A stretch of DNA of 64,000 bases from Xanthomonas sp. F10 (GCF_014206815.1 NZ_JACHNP010000002.1:310001-374000); one strand, 5' to 3'. Positions 44,560 to 55,953 are shown, counted from the first letter of the stretch. Notes: generated by a model not told the origin, from the letters alone. Made by a program: numbers and translations.

Positions 44560-45245
44560 CCAACAGCATCAAACCGATCCTGTGCGTGGTGACCAGCCAC
44601 CCGATCCGTGGCGACAGCGGCGAGCCGACCGGATTCGCGCTGGTCGAGTTGACTCATCCACTGGAAGTCTTCGAGAAGGCCGGTATTCCGGTCGAGATCG
44701 CCTCGATCCGGGGCGGCCATCCGCCGATCGATTTCTTCGACCTGTCCGATCCGGTCAACGCCCATTACTGGAAGGACAAGCAGTTCCGCGATGCGCTGGC
44801 GCATTCGCTGGTGCTGGACAAGCTCGACCCATCGCGCTACTCGGCGGTGTTCTTCGCTGGTGGCCACGGCACCATGTGGGACTTCGCCGACAGCGACGCG
44901 GTGCAGAGGGTCGTTCGCGAGATCTGGGAATCAAGTGGCATCGTGTCGGCGGTCTGCCACGGCCCGGCGGCGCTGGTGAACGCGACACTCTCGGACGGGA
45001 GCTATCTGGTTGACGGCAAGAAGCTCGCGGCCTTTACCGACGAGGAAGAGGCCGAAGTCAAGTACACCCACGTGGTGCCTTATTTGCTGGCCACCGCGCT
45101 CAAGCAGCGCGGCGGGTTGCATCAACCGGCCCCCAACTGGTCGGAGAACGTGGTGATCGATGGCCGCCTGGTGACCGGACAGAATCCCGTATCGGCCCAC
45201 GGCGTGGGCGAGGCGGTCGTCGCGCAGTTGAAGGCGAACGCCTGA
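44556..45245 (+). CDS. DJ-1/PfpI-superfamily protein (Hsp31/class I glutamine amidotransferase-like)
   Basis: The 229-residue protein has the nucleophile elbow SAVCHGPAALVN with a reactive Cys, FFAGGHGTMWDF oxyanion region and early acidic residue (E in GFALVELTHP). It resembles Hsp31-like glyoxalase III / chaperone proteins, which convert methylglyoxal to lactate or repair glycated groups. The start is a GTG overlapping the dehydrogenase stop. No signal peptide, so cytoplasmic. Confidence 0.88.
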   Translation: MTNSIKPILCVVTSHPIRGDSGEPTGFALVELTHPLEVFEKAGIPVEIASIRGGHPPIDFFDLSDPVNAHYWKDKQFRDALAHSLVLDKLDPSRYSAVFFAGGHGTMWDFADSDAVQRVVREIWESSGIVSAVCHGPAALVNATLSDGSYLVDGKKLAAFTDEEEAEVKYTHVVPYLLATALKQRGGLHQPAPNWSENVVIDGRLVTGQNPVSAHGVGEAVVAQLKANA

Positions 45246-46781
<1,536 letters not shown>

Positions 46782-46862
46782 CCCGCAGCGAGCTAAACGC
46801 CTTGGCTTCGAATCCAGGCCGCATGGCATCCGCGCCAGCGAACAGCCGAATGAGGAGATCGA

Positions 46863-47657
46863 ATGAAGCACATCGTGATCGCGGCCGCCATCACGCTCGC
46901 CCTGGGCGAGCCTGTCTTTGCAAAAGAGAAAAGAGGAACCATCAGCATGCCGGAAAGCATATCGTTCCTGTCCGCGAAGGACATCGAATCCGTCTCCCCC
47001 GCCCTGGCTCGTTACGCCCGCGAAGACGTGCTCGCCGACCTGTGGCGACGCCCGCAACTGTCGGCACGCGACCGCAGCATCGTCACGCTTGCCATCCTCA
47101 TCGCGCGCAACCAGCCCGCCGAGTTCAAGCATCAGGTGGGCGTGGCGCTCGACAACGGCGTCACCGCGGCCGAAGTCTCGGAAATCATTACGCATCTCGC
47201 TTTCTATGCGGGTTGGCCGAATGCCATGTCAGCTATCGCGGTCACCCGGGAGGTGTTCGCCGGCCGCGACATCGCCGCCAACCAACTGCCGCCGGCATCG
47301 CCGCCGTTGTTGCCGCTCAACGAGGAAGCAGAGCGCCAGCGCGCCGCGACGGTCGAGGCGAATGTCGGTTCGATCTCGCCCGGTTTGGTGAAGTTCACGG
47401 CCGATCCGCTGTTTCTGGACCTTTGGCAGCGCCCCGGGCTCACGCCACGCGATCGCAGCCTGGTCACGGTCAGTTCGCTGATCGCGTCCGGCCAGAGCGC
47501 CCAAGTCAGCTATCACCTGGGCCGCGCCATGGATAACGGCCTGACCGCAGAGGAGGCCGGCGAAGTGATCGCCCATGCTGCGTTCTATGCGGGCTGGCCG
47601 AACGCTTTCTCCGCGGTGCCCGTGGTGGGCGAGGTGCTGCGCGGACGCGCCAGGTAG
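46863..47657 (+). CDS. Exported protein with two carboxymuconolactone decarboxylase (AhpD-like) domains
   Basis: The 264-residue protein has a signal peptide (MKHIVIAAAITLALGEPVFA-KE) and two tandem CMD domains, each with LWxRPxLxxRDRSxVT, HxxxALDNG(V)T-like and HxAFYAGWPNAxSA motifs (about residues 60-130 and 185-255). The AhpD Cys-x-x-Cys is absent, so a decarboxylase-like or unknown role is more likely than peroxidase reduction. Export is unusual for this family and parallels the exported ABM proteins 6 kb away. Confidence 0.85.
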   Translation: MKHIVIAAAITLALGEPVFAKEKRGTISMPESISFLSAKDIESVSPALARYAREDVLADLWRRPQLSARDRSIVTLAILIARNQPAEFKHQVGVALDNGVTAAEVSEIITHLAFYAGWPNAMSAIAVTREVFAGRDIAANQLPPASPPLLPLNEEAERQRAATVEANVGSISPGLVKFTADPLFLDLWQRPGLTPRDRSLVTVSSLIASGQSAQVSYHLGRAMDNGLTAEEAGEVIAHAAFYAGWPNAFSAVPVVGEVLRGRAR

Positions 47658-47743
47658 CAGTGGCGCCTTGCGAGGCGGAGAACTGCGGCGCGCGTCCCAC
47701 CTGCCAAGCGAGCATGCATCAACTAGGGCACCGGAGTTCAACC

Positions 47744-48724
47744 ATGAAGATCGTGGCAATCGAAGAACACGTGCTTCCGGCCGACATCAAGCAAGCCTGG
47801 GAGACCATCCCCGGTGCGGACGATGGAACCCTGGCGCTCAATCCTTCCTTCATCGACGAGCGCCTTGCCGATCTGGCCGACAAACGGCTGGCCCTGATGG
47901 ATGAAACCGGCGTGGATGTGCAGGTACTGTCGCTGACGACGCCGGGCCTGAACAATCTCGCCGAGCCTGGCGTCGAGCTGGCTTGCCGTGTCAACGAACT
48001 GATGGCGGCGACGATGCGCAGCAATCCCACGCGCTTCCAGTTCCTGGCCGCGTTGCCGTTCGCCCACGCCGATGCGGCCGCGAGCGAGCTACGCCGGTCC
48101 GTGGTGGAGCTAGGCGCCAAGGGCGGCATCCTGTACGGCCGTGTCGGCAACCGGCGTCTCGACGACGCACTGTTCGAACCGACCTACGCGTGCGCAGCCG
48201 ATCTCGATGTCCCGTTGCTGATCCATCCGCAGATTCCGCAGGCGGCAGTGTGCGCTTCCTACTACAGCGGATTCACTCCTGCGATCGATCTGGCCCTGTC
48301 GACCTTCGGGCTCGGCTGGCACTACGAGGCAGGCATGGAGTTCGTGCGGATGGTGCTGGGCGGCGTCTTCGACCGCCATCCCAAGCTACAGGTCATTCTC
48401 GGGCATTGGGGGGAGGTAGTGATCTTCTACCTGGAGCGCCTGGTCATGCTGGACAGGGTGGCCAAGCTGCGCAAACCGTTCATGGCCTACGTGAAGGAGA
48501 ATCTTTATCTGACCGCCAGTGGCATGTTCAGTGCGGACTACCTGCAGCGGGCGATGGACGCGGTCGGGCCGGACCGCATTCTGTTCTCGACCGACTACCC
48601 CTATCAGTATCGGCCTGGTGGCGATGCGCGACGCTTCGTCGCAGCACTTCCTCAGGATGAGGAGACTAAGCATAAGTTCGCGTACGCCAATTGGGAGCGA
48701 CTGACCAGCCCCAGGGTTGGGTGA
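47744..48724 (+). CDS. Amidohydrolase-family (ACMSD / gamma-resorcylate decarboxylase-like) enzyme
   Basis: The 326-residue metal-dependent TIM barrel begins IVAIEEHVLP (the E-x-H variant typical of gamma-resorcylate and related decarboxylases), with LLIHPQIPQ, VILGHWGEVV and FSTDYPYQY supplying the remaining metal ligands. Family members decarboxylate hydroxybenzoates non-oxidatively. The ATG at 47744 follows GGAG. It ends the inserted block, suggesting that an aromatic acid is one substrate of the region. Confidence 0.9.
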   Translation: MKIVAIEEHVLPADIKQAWETIPGADDGTLALNPSFIDERLADLADKRLALMDETGVDVQVLSLTTPGLNNLAEPGVELACRVNELMAATMRSNPTRFQFLAALPFAHADAAASELRRSVVELGAKGGILYGRVGNRRLDDALFEPTYACAADLDVPLLIHPQIPQAAVCASYYSGFTPAIDLALSTFGLGWHYEAGMEFVRMVLGGVFDRHPKLQVILGHWGEVVIFYLERLVMLDRVAKLRKPFMAYVKENLYLTASGMFSADYLQRAMDAVGPDRILFSTDYPYQYRPGGDARRFVAALPQDEETKHKFAYANWERLTSPRVG

Positions 48725-48876
48725 CGCTGGAATCGCAGCGCGCGCGCCGCTTCACTTGGTGACAGAGCTCGACGATCGATACGGTGGCGACAAGGGGCTC
48801 CAACGCCGCTGCCACTCGTGACCTTCGCGAGTCGCACCGGAAAATCCGTCCAGTGGCTTAACCCTTGCAGGCTTCA

Positions 48877-48899
48877 GTCGCGGCTGAAGCCGCTCCTAC
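48877..48899. repeat. Single arm of the REP-like element
   Basis: GTCGCGGCTGAAGCCGCTCCTAC is one half of the palindrome at 2638. It lies in the 244-base gap between the amidohydrolase and glgX, close to the right edge of the inserted block. Nothing else is seen in this gap. Confidence 0.8.
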
Positions 48900-48968
48900 A
48901 TGAGCAGGCCTGTCTGTGCGGACAGCGGCCCAGTACTCGATCTGCGCCGCTGTCTGCCGCTGTTCGCG

Positions 48969-51137
48969 TTACGCCGCCGGTGGCGGCGCCGCGTTCTGGT
49001 GCTGGGCGGCGGCGGCCTTGCCGTCGCGCTCCGCTGCCAGCAGGGTCAGCGAGCGGCAGATGCCGTGCCATTGCGAGCCGCCGGGCAGGCCGCGTTCGTG
49101 GTCGCGTTCGGCGGTGTCGATCAGCACGCGCCAGTGCTCGCCCTCGACCATCGGCAAGGTGAAGGTCACGTCCTCGGTGGAGCCGTTGACGATCATCAGC
49201 AAGGTCACGTTCGACGCCGCCTGGCGCAGGCCGCTGGACGGGGCGCGGCCGTCCAGGCGCATCATCAGGGCGCGGGCGTGCGGGTCGTGCCAGGAGGCTT
49301 CGGTCATTTCCTCGCCGTCCGGGGCCAGCCAGGTCACGTCCTTGATGCCCAATTCCTCGTCGTAGGCGCCGTCGAAGAAGCGCGCGCGGTGCAGCAGCGG
49401 GTAGTGCGCGCGCAGGTGGGTCAGGCGCGACACGAAGGTGCTGAGCTGGTGCGCGCGCGGGCCGGTTTCCCAGTTCAGCCAGGTCAGTTCGTTGTCCTGG
49501 CAGTAGGTGTTGTTGTTGCCGCCCTTGCTGCGGCCGAACTCGTCGCCGGCCAGCAGCATCGGCGTGCCCTGCGACAGCAGCAGGGTGGCCAGCATGTTGC
49601 GCATCTGCCGCAGGCGCAGGGCGTTGATCTGCTCGTCGTCGGTCTCGCCTTCCACGCCGTAGTTGGCGGAAATGTTGTTGTCCGAGCCGTCGCGGTTGTG
49701 CTCGCCGTTGGCTTCGTTGTGCTTGTGGGAATAGCTGACCAGGTCGTGCAGGGTGAAGCCGTCGTGGGCGGTGACGAAGTTGACCGAGGCGGTCGGGCGG
49801 CGACCGCGGTGATGGAACAGGTCGGCCGAGCCGGTCAGGCGCGTGGCCAGTTCGGCCAGCTGGCCTTCGTCGCCGCGCCAGAACGCGCGCACGTTGTCGC
49901 GGAACTTGTCGTTCCACTCCGACCAGCCCGGCGGGAAGCCGCCGACCTGGTAGCCGCCGGGGCCGACGTCCCACGGTTCGGCGATCAGCTTGACCTGGCT
50001 CAGAAGCGGGTCCTGGCGGCAGGCGTCGAGAAAGCCGCCCTTGGGATCGAAGCCGTGGTGCTCGCGGCCGAGGATGGTGGCCAGGTCGAAGCGGAACCCG
50101 TCCACGTGCATCTCCGACACCCAGTAGCGCAGCGAGTCGTTGACCATGCGCAGCGCGCCGGCGTTGGTCAGGTCGAAGGTGTTCCCGGTGCCGGTGTCGT
50201 TGATGTAGAAGCGACGGTCCTCGGCCAGGCGGTAGTAGCTGGCGTTGTCGATGCCCTTGAACGACAGCGTCGGCCCCAGTTCGTTGCCTTCGGCGGTGTG
50301 GTTGTAGACCACGTCCAGGATCACTTCCAGCCCGGCGCTGTGCAGCCGCGCCACCATCTGTTTGAACTCGGACACCGTGCGCGTGGCCATGTAGCGCGGG
50401 TGCGGGGCGAAGAAGCCGATGGTGTTGTAGCCCCAGTAATTGCGCAGGCCCTGCTTGAGCAGGTATTCGTCGTCGACGAAGGTGTGCACCGGCAGCAGTT
50501 CCACCGCGGTCATGCCCAGGCGCTTGATGTGCTCGACCACCTCGTCCACCTTCAGCCCGGAGAAGGTGCCGCGCCAGGCCTCGGGAACCGAGGGATGGCG
50601 CATGGTGGTGCCGCGCAGGTGGGTCTCGTAGATCACCGTGCTGTCCCACGGCGTCTGCGGGCGCTGGTCCTTGCCCCAGGTGAAGGCCGGATCGATCACC
50701 GCGCACTTGGGCATGTAGGCGGCGCTGTCGCGGCGGTCGAAGCTCAGGTCGGCATCCTTGTGGCCGATGGTGTAGCCGAACAGCGCCGGCGCCCACTTCA
50801 GTTCGCCGACCAGTTGCTTGGCGTAGGGGTCGAGCAGCAGCTTGTTGGGGTTGAAGCGGTGCCCGGCGTCGGGCGCGTACGGGCCGTACACGCGGTAGCC
50901 GTAGAGCTGGCCCGGGCGCGCGTCGGGCAGGTAGCCGTGCCAGACCTCGTCGGTGTACTCGGGCAGCGCGATGCGCTCGATCTCGCGGCCGCGATCGTCG
51001 AACAGGCACAGCTCCACCTTGGTGGCGTGCGCCGAGTACAGGGCGAAGTTCACCCCCAGGCCATCCCAGGTGGCGCCCAGGGGGTAGGGCAGGCCTTCGC
51101 GAATACGCGAACGGCGGGTGAGCTTGCGCACGGGCAT
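48969..51137 (-). CDS. glgX: Glycogen debranching enzyme GlgX
   Basis: The 722-residue GH13 isoamylase-type enzyme hydrolyses alpha-1,6 branches of (phosphorylase-limited) glycogen. It has a CBM48 N-terminus (GLPYPLGATWDGLGVNFALYSAHATKVELCLFD), EVILDVVYNHTAEG, the nucleophile region DGFRFDLATILG, acid EPWDVGPGGYQVG and NFVTAHDGFTLHD. I use the ATG at 51137 with AAGGA upstream rather than a TTG two codons earlier. It is the last gene of the glycogen/trehalose operon and supplies linear maltodextrins for TreY and MalQ. Confidence 0.96.
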   Translation of the reverse strand: MPVRKLTRRSRIREGLPYPLGATWDGLGVNFALYSAHATKVELCLFDDRGREIERIALPEYTDEVWHGYLPDARPGQLYGYRVYGPYAPDAGHRFNPNKLLLDPYAKQLVGELKWAPALFGYTIGHKDADLSFDRRDSAAYMPKCAVIDPAFTWGKDQRPQTPWDSTVIYETHLRGTTMRHPSVPEAWRGTFSGLKVDEVVEHIKRLGMTAVELLPVHTFVDDEYLLKQGLRNYWGYNTIGFFAPHPRYMATRTVSEFKQMVARLHSAGLEVILDVVYNHTAEGNELGPTLSFKGIDNASYYRLAEDRRFYINDTGTGNTFDLTNAGALRMVNDSLRYWVSEMHVDGFRFDLATILGREHHGFDPKGGFLDACRQDPLLSQVKLIAEPWDVGPGGYQVGGFPPGWSEWNDKFRDNVRAFWRGDEGQLAELATRLTGSADLFHHRGRRPTASVNFVTAHDGFTLHDLVSYSHKHNEANGEHNRDGSDNNISANYGVEGETDDEQINALRLRQMRNMLATLLLSQGTPMLLAGDEFGRSKGGNNNTYCQDNELTWLNWETGPRAHQLSTFVSRLTHLRAHYPLLHRARFFDGAYDEELGIKDVTWLAPDGEEMTEASWHDPHARALMMRLDGRAPSSGLRQAASNVTLLMIVNGSTEDVTFTLPMVEGEHWRVLIDTAERDHERGLPGGSQWHGICRSLTLLAAERDGKAAAAQHQNAAPPPAA

Positions 51138-51146
51138 GGACAATCC

Positions 51147-51359
51147 TTACGAAGAGGCGGAGCCGTTGCCGGCGCTGCGGAGCGATTGCGGAGGCGGCAG
51201 TGCGTCGGCGTCGACGTGGGCTTCGGCGGCCGCTTCCGCGTCCGCCAGGCGTTCGGCCATGGCCCAGTGGCGGGCGGCATGGCCGTCGGGTCGCCCTTCG
51301 GCTTCCCAGATTTCGTGTGCGAGTTGGCGGATACGGCGTTGGCGTGTTTCTGCGTCCAT
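51147..51359 (-). CDS. DUF2934 protein
   Basis: The 70-residue protein has one DUF2934 motif: RIRQLAHEIWEAEGRPDGHAARHWAMAERL. The C-terminal half is low-complexity Ala/Asp/Ser. Such proteins often sit inside trehalose/glycogen operons; function is unknown, though conservation suggests a regulatory or scaffold role. It fits exactly between treY (15 bases) and glgX (10 bases) on the same strand. Confidence 0.8.
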   Translation of the reverse strand: MDAETRQRRIRQLAHEIWEAEGRPDGHAARHWAMAERLADAEAAAEAHVDADALPPPQSLRSAGNGSASS

Positions 51360-51373
51360 GGCTTCTTGCGGGA

Positions 51374-53995
51374 TCAGGGGGAGGCCACCAGCACGGCAAC
51401 CGGGAATTCGGCGAACAGGGCCGACACCGGGACGGCCGACATGGCGTCGACGGTAGCACCGGCCAGCACCGGACGATACTGTGCCTGCGGTAGTGTCAGA
51501 ACCGTGTCACGCCAATCCAGCTGCGCCCGCAGCGGCGCGTCCGGCCGCAACGCCTGCGCGGCGGCGCTCAGCCGCGGCACCGCTACCACCAGCGAGGCGC
51601 CCTCGTGTTCGCGCACGAAGCCCAGCACGTGCTGCGCCTGTGCGCCCTGCGCCTGCAGCGGCCGGTAGCTACCGCCTGCAAACAGCGCCGGATGCGCGCG
51701 CCGCAACTGCAGCAACTGTGCGGTCAGCCAGGCCTTGACGTGCCCGCTGTGCCAATCCTGCAGCAGGGCGTCCGGCGCGGTGGCGTCGCGCAGCCAGGCC
51801 TGGCGCAGCGCGTAGTCGACGGGGCGGCGGTTGTCCGGATCCACCAGCGACAGGTCCCAGCCTTCGCTGCCCTGGTACAGGTCGGGCACGCCGGGCACGG
51901 TCAGGCGCAGGGTGGTCTGCACCAGGCTGTTGAGCGCGCCGGCCGGGGCCAGCGCCGCGGCCGCCTGCGCCAGCGCCTCGCGCAGCGCGGCACCGGCCGG
52001 CTGCAGCAGCGCGGCGTCGAGCAGGGCGCGCGCATTGCGCTCGTAGTCCTCGTCCGGCCAGGTCCAGTGGGTGCGCAGCTTGGCTTCGCGCGCGGCCTTG
52101 AGCTGCCAGGCGCCAATGCGTTCGGCGTAGTCGTGCAGGCCGTCGGCGTCGTCCACCGCCAGTTCCAGCGGCCAGGCCGCCACCAGCATCTGCCACAACA
52201 TCAGCAGGTCGCCGGGCAGCGGTGCGGCGCTGCCGGCCGGCAGCAGGTCGGCCGACAGCGCCTGGAAGCGCGTCACCTGCGCGTCCCACCACGGCGCCTG
52301 CGCGCTGAGCGCGGCCAGGCGCATGCGCACGTCTTCGCCGCGCTTGTGGTCGTGGGTGGCGGTGGCCAGCAGCGCACGCGGATAGCGTTGCGCGCGCACC
52401 GCGTTGGCCGCGTGGAATTCCTCCGGCGTCAGCGCGAACACGTCCGGCTCGCTGCCCACCTCGTTGCGCGAGAGCAGCACGCCGTGGCGGTAGAAGGAGG
52501 TGTCCTCCACCGACTTGGCGTTGAGCGGCGCCGACAGCTGCTCCAGGCGCCGGCGCACGATCCGCCGCAGCGCCACCTGCGCCTTGCCGGTACCGCGGCC
52601 GTCGCGGCTCCAGCGTTCGATCGCGTCGATCGCCGCGCAGACCCGCGGTTCGGCGCCGGCGCGCGCGCGCTGCGCGGCCTGGGCCAGGCGCGCCGCGTCG
52701 TCGTCGTCCAGGCCGTCGGGTCCGGCGTAGGTGCGGTACACCTCGAACTGCCGCAGCAAGGCCATCAGCCCGCGCGCCAGCATCTGCGGGCTGAACTCGC
52801 GGGTCAGCGGATCCAGGTGCGCGGCGGCGCCCAGCGCCTGCACGGTGCGCACGAACTCGGCCTGCAGCGAACCCTGCAGGATCTCGTCGCGCGCGGCGCG
52901 CTGTTCCTGGCCGAAGTCGCCGCTGCGCCCGCTCCAGCGCCGCCACAGGGCAGTCAGCGGCGCGGCGCCGGCCGGATCGTGCAGCACTGCGGCAACCTGG
53001 TCCATGAAGTCGTAGCCGGTGGTGCCGTCGCAGGGCCAGTCGCTGCGCAGCTGCTCATGCGGGGCCAGGATCTTTTCCAGGTACAGGGCGATGCCGCCGG
53101 CGGCGATGCCGCGACGGCGGCCGGCGCGGTCCAGTTGCGTGCGCAGCCGCTGCACGTAGCCGGTGGGATCGGCCAGGCCGTCGACGTGGTCGACCCGCAC
53201 GCCATCGAGATGGCCCTCGGCGACCAGCCGCAGCGGCAACTCGTGGACCGCGGCGAACACGTCGTTTTGCTCCACCCGCAGCGCCGCCAGCGAGGTGATG
53301 TCGAAGAAGCGGCGGTAGTTGAGCATGTCATTGCCGACCCGCCACCAGGCCAGGCGATAGCACTGGCGTTCGATCAGCCGGTGCAGGGCGTCGTCGCCCA
53401 GCCGCGCGGCGTCGTTGAGCCGGGCCGCCCAGGCCGGGCGCGCGCTCGCCGGTTCCTGGGCGATGGCACCGTCCAGGCGGATCGGGAAGCGTTGGTCGTG
53501 GTGCAGCAGGACGACGCTGCCGTCCTCGGCCACCTGCAACTGCAGCGCGCCTTCGCTCAGCGCCTGCGCATAGGGGCGGTCCAGCACCGGCAGCCACAGC
53601 TTGCCCTCGCGTCCGGGCGCACGCCAATCGATGTCGAACCAGCCGGCATGGCGGCTGCGCCGGCCATGGGTGAGCACGTCCCACCACCACGGATTGCTCG
53701 GGTGGGTGGCCATGTGGTTGGGCACGATGTCCAGGATCAGGCCCATGCCGTGGCTGCGCGCGCGCTCGGACAGGTGCAGCAGCGCCGGCTCGCCGCCGAG
53801 CTCGGGATTGACCTGGCGCGGATCGGTGACGTCGTAGCCATGGGTGGAGCCGGGCACGGCGGTGCCGATCGGCGACAGGTACAGGTGGCTGATGCCCAGC
53901 CCGGCGTAGTACGGCACCTGCGCGGCGGCGTCGAGCAGGGTGAAACCGGCATGCAGTTGCAGGCGGGCGGTGGCCCGCAGGGGAATCATGCGCAT
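51374..53995 (-). CDS. treY: Maltooligosyltrehalose synthase TreY
   Basis: The 873-residue GH13 enzyme converts the reducing-end alpha-1,4 bond of maltodextrins to alpha,alpha-1,1, making maltooligosyltrehalose. It shows LQLHAGFTLLDAAAQVPYYAGLGISHLYLSPI, GLILDIVPNHMA, DGVRVDHVDGLADPTGY, the YLEKILAPHEQL catalytic Glu region and TATHDHKRGEDVRMRLA. AAGGAG precedes the ATG at 53995, which overlaps the malQ stop by 10 bases; a second ATG two codons in gives an exact ATGA overlap. It works with TreZ, encoded two genes upstream. Confidence 0.96.
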   Translation of the reverse strand: MRMIPLRATARLQLHAGFTLLDAAAQVPYYAGLGISHLYLSPIGTAVPGSTHGYDVTDPRQVNPELGGEPALLHLSERARSHGMGLILDIVPNHMATHPSNPWWWDVLTHGRRSRHAGWFDIDWRAPGREGKLWLPVLDRPYAQALSEGALQLQVAEDGSVVLLHHDQRFPIRLDGAIAQEPASARPAWAARLNDAARLGDDALHRLIERQCYRLAWWRVGNDMLNYRRFFDITSLAALRVEQNDVFAAVHELPLRLVAEGHLDGVRVDHVDGLADPTGYVQRLRTQLDRAGRRRGIAAGGIALYLEKILAPHEQLRSDWPCDGTTGYDFMDQVAAVLHDPAGAAPLTALWRRWSGRSGDFGQEQRAARDEILQGSLQAEFVRTVQALGAAAHLDPLTREFSPQMLARGLMALLRQFEVYRTYAGPDGLDDDDAARLAQAAQRARAGAEPRVCAAIDAIERWSRDGRGTGKAQVALRRIVRRRLEQLSAPLNAKSVEDTSFYRHGVLLSRNEVGSEPDVFALTPEEFHAANAVRAQRYPRALLATATHDHKRGEDVRMRLAALSAQAPWWDAQVTRFQALSADLLPAGSAAPLPGDLLMLWQMLVAAWPLELAVDDADGLHDYAERIGAWQLKAAREAKLRTHWTWPDEDYERNARALLDAALLQPAGAALREALAQAAAALAPAGALNSLVQTTLRLTVPGVPDLYQGSEGWDLSLVDPDNRRPVDYALRQAWLRDATAPDALLQDWHSGHVKAWLTAQLLQLRRAHPALFAGGSYRPLQAQGAQAQHVLGFVREHEGASLVVAVPRLSAAAQALRPDAPLRAQLDWRDTVLTLPQAQYRPVLAGATVDAMSAVPVSALFAEFPVAVLVASP

Positions 53996-55953
53996 GCGTC
54001 GGCTCCTTGCGCGGCGGTGGCGGTGGTCTGGCGGGTCTGGGCGAAGGCGTCCAGGCGCGTGGCGAGGGTGGCGGCGGATGCAGCCGCATCGGGCGCGGGC
54101 AGGCGCCGGCGCCAGTTCGGGTGGCCGTCGACGGTGCCGGGCAGGTTGGGTTGCTGGTCCAGGCTCAGCGCGTCCTCGGCCGGCAGCAGCGCCAGCGGCG
54201 ACGGCGTAGCGGCGACGAAGCGCAGCGCGCCCAGTTCCGGGTCGGCGGCCTCGGCGGGCGGCAGCGCCGCGGCCACCGCCTGGTCCATGCGCGCGACGTC
54301 GTCGGTGCGTGCCTGGTGATCGGCACGTTGCTGCGTGGCGTCGCTCAGCTGCAGGCGCCGGCGCCAGTCGATGTCCTCGCCGCGGCGCCAGCCGCGCAGG
54401 GTCGGCAGGTCATGGGTAGTGGTGGTGGCGAGGGCGTCGAGGCGCCACTGCGCCGGCGGCAGGAACGCGCCATCGCGGTCGCGGGTGAACAGCAGCACGT
54501 CGATGCCCATCACCCCGCGGCGCGACAGCTCGGCACGGATGCCGTCCGGCACCACGCCCAGGTCTTCGCCGATCACGATCGCGCGGTGCCGCCAGGACTC
54601 CAGCGCCAGCAGGCGCAGCAGGTCGTGCAGCGGATAGCGCAGGTACACGCCGGTGGACGAGGGCGCGCCGCGCGGGATCACCCACAGCCGCAGCAGGCCG
54701 AGGATGTGGTCGATGCGCACGCCGCCGCGATCGCGCATCACCGCGCGCAGCAGCTCGATGAACGGCGCAAAGCCGCTCGCGCGCAGCGCGGTCGGTGCGT
54801 AGCCGCAGATGCCCCAGGCCTGGCCGTCGCCGTTGAACGCGTCCGGCGGCGCGCCCAGTTCCAGCCCCTGCAGCACCGCCTGCGGCCAGGCCGCGGCCTC
54901 GGCGCCCTGCGCGTCGAAGCCTACCGCCAGGTCGGCGATCAGGCCGATGCCCATGCCGTCGGCACGCGCCTGGCGTTGCACGTCGGCCCAACTGCGCGCG
55001 GCCAGCCACTGCGCGAACCGGTGCAGGCCCGGATCGGCATCGCCGAAGTCCTGCGCAGCGAATGCGGCATGCGCGTGCAGGGCGCTGCCGCCGTCGCGTT
55101 CGAACGCGGCCAGGTCGGCGTGCAGCGCCGCGTCGGCCTGGCCGAAGGCGGCGTGCAGCTGCCGCAGCCACTGCCACTTCAGGGCGGCCGAGGCCGGCCA
55201 GTCGATCAGCGGCCGCGCCTGCGCCTCGGCGAAGGCCTGCGCCAGCCCGGCCGCGTCCAGTGCGCGCTGCGCGGCGTCGGCGCCGAGCACGCGCGCCGGC
55301 GCCGCCTGCAGCGGATCGAGGAAACGGCGGTCGCTGGGCGAGTAGGGGCTGTAGTGCGCGCCGATCGGCCGCGCCGCATGCACCGGGCTCAGCGCGATGG
55401 CGTCGCCGCCGGCCGCGGCGATGCGCGTGGCCCAGGCAGCGGTGCCGTCGGCGTCGCCGATGCCGGCATCGTAGGCGCCCGGCGCCGAATACACCTGCAG
55501 CGACAGGCCCCAGCGCCGCGGCTGCGCCGCGCCCACCGCGTCGGCGACGCCGTAGCAGCGTGGCGGCGCCACCGCCAGGGTGGTGCGGCGGTCGCCGTGC
55601 TGCAAGGTCCAGTAGCCGGCGGCCTCCGGCGCGACGAGGCGGCCCTGCGCGTCGCAGTGGCCGTGCAGCGCGCGGCCATCTTCGCTGTCGAGCCGGTACG
55701 CCGCACCGGGTGCGGCGCCGACCTCGACCGGCGCGCCGGCGTCGGCGGTCAGCAGCGGCGGCAGCGCCGCGTCGGCCTGCAGCCGGCGCAGGCTGTCGCG
55801 GCAGGCGGCGGGGTCGCGCGCGTCCAGGCCCAGCGCGCCGAGCACGTGACGCAGGGTGTCGTCGCCGACGGTGCGCGGGGTGTCGCTGGCGTCGATCCAG
55901 TCGACCAGCAGGCCGGCGGCGTCGGCCAGGGTGTGCAAGGAAGTGTCGGTCAT
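53986..55953 (-). CDS. malQ: 4-alpha-glucanotransferase (amylomaltase) MalQ
   Basis: The 655-residue GH77 enzyme transfers maltooligosaccharide segments, supplying chains of the right length to TreY/TreZ. It shows SLQVYSAPGAYDAGIGD, ALSPVHAARPIGAHYSPYSPSDRRFLDP, GGVRIDHILGLLRLW with the nucleophile Asp, VIGEDLGVVPDGIRAEL with acid Glu, and TTTTHDLPTLRGWRRG. The long N-terminal domain is typical of proteobacterial MalQ. The ATG at 55953 was chosen because upstream sequence is low-complexity; a gap of 151 bases separates it from treZ. Confidence 0.95.
   Translation of the reverse strand: MTDTSLHTLADAAGLLVDWIDASDTPRTVGDDTLRHVLGALGLDARDPAACRDSLRRLQADAALPPLLTADAGAPVEVGAAPGAAYRLDSEDGRALHGHCDAQGRLVAPEAAGYWTLQHGDRRTTLAVAPPRCYGVADAVGAAQPRRWGLSLQVYSAPGAYDAGIGDADGTAAWATRIAAAGGDAIALSPVHAARPIGAHYSPYSPSDRRFLDPLQAAPARVLGADAAQRALDAAGLAQAFAEAQARPLIDWPASAALKWQWLRQLHAAFGQADAALHADLAAFERDGGSALHAHAAFAAQDFGDADPGLHRFAQWLAARSWADVQRQARADGMGIGLIADLAVGFDAQGAEAAAWPQAVLQGLELGAPPDAFNGDGQAWGICGYAPTALRASGFAPFIELLRAVMRDRGGVRIDHILGLLRLWVIPRGAPSSTGVYLRYPLHDLLRLLALESWRHRAIVIGEDLGVVPDGIRAELSRRGVMGIDVLLFTRDRDGAFLPPAQWRLDALATTTTHDLPTLRGWRRGEDIDWRRRLQLSDATQQRADHQARTDDVARMDQAVAAALPPAEAADPELGALRFVAATPSPLALLPAEDALSLDQQPNLPGTVDGHPNWRRRLPAPDAAASAATLATRLDAFAQTRQTTATAAQGADACA

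Noticed and set aside
48900-51668. 922-residue plus-strand frame over glgX and treY
   Set aside because: Antisense shadow with Val/Ala/Gln/Arg low-complexity and no domain.
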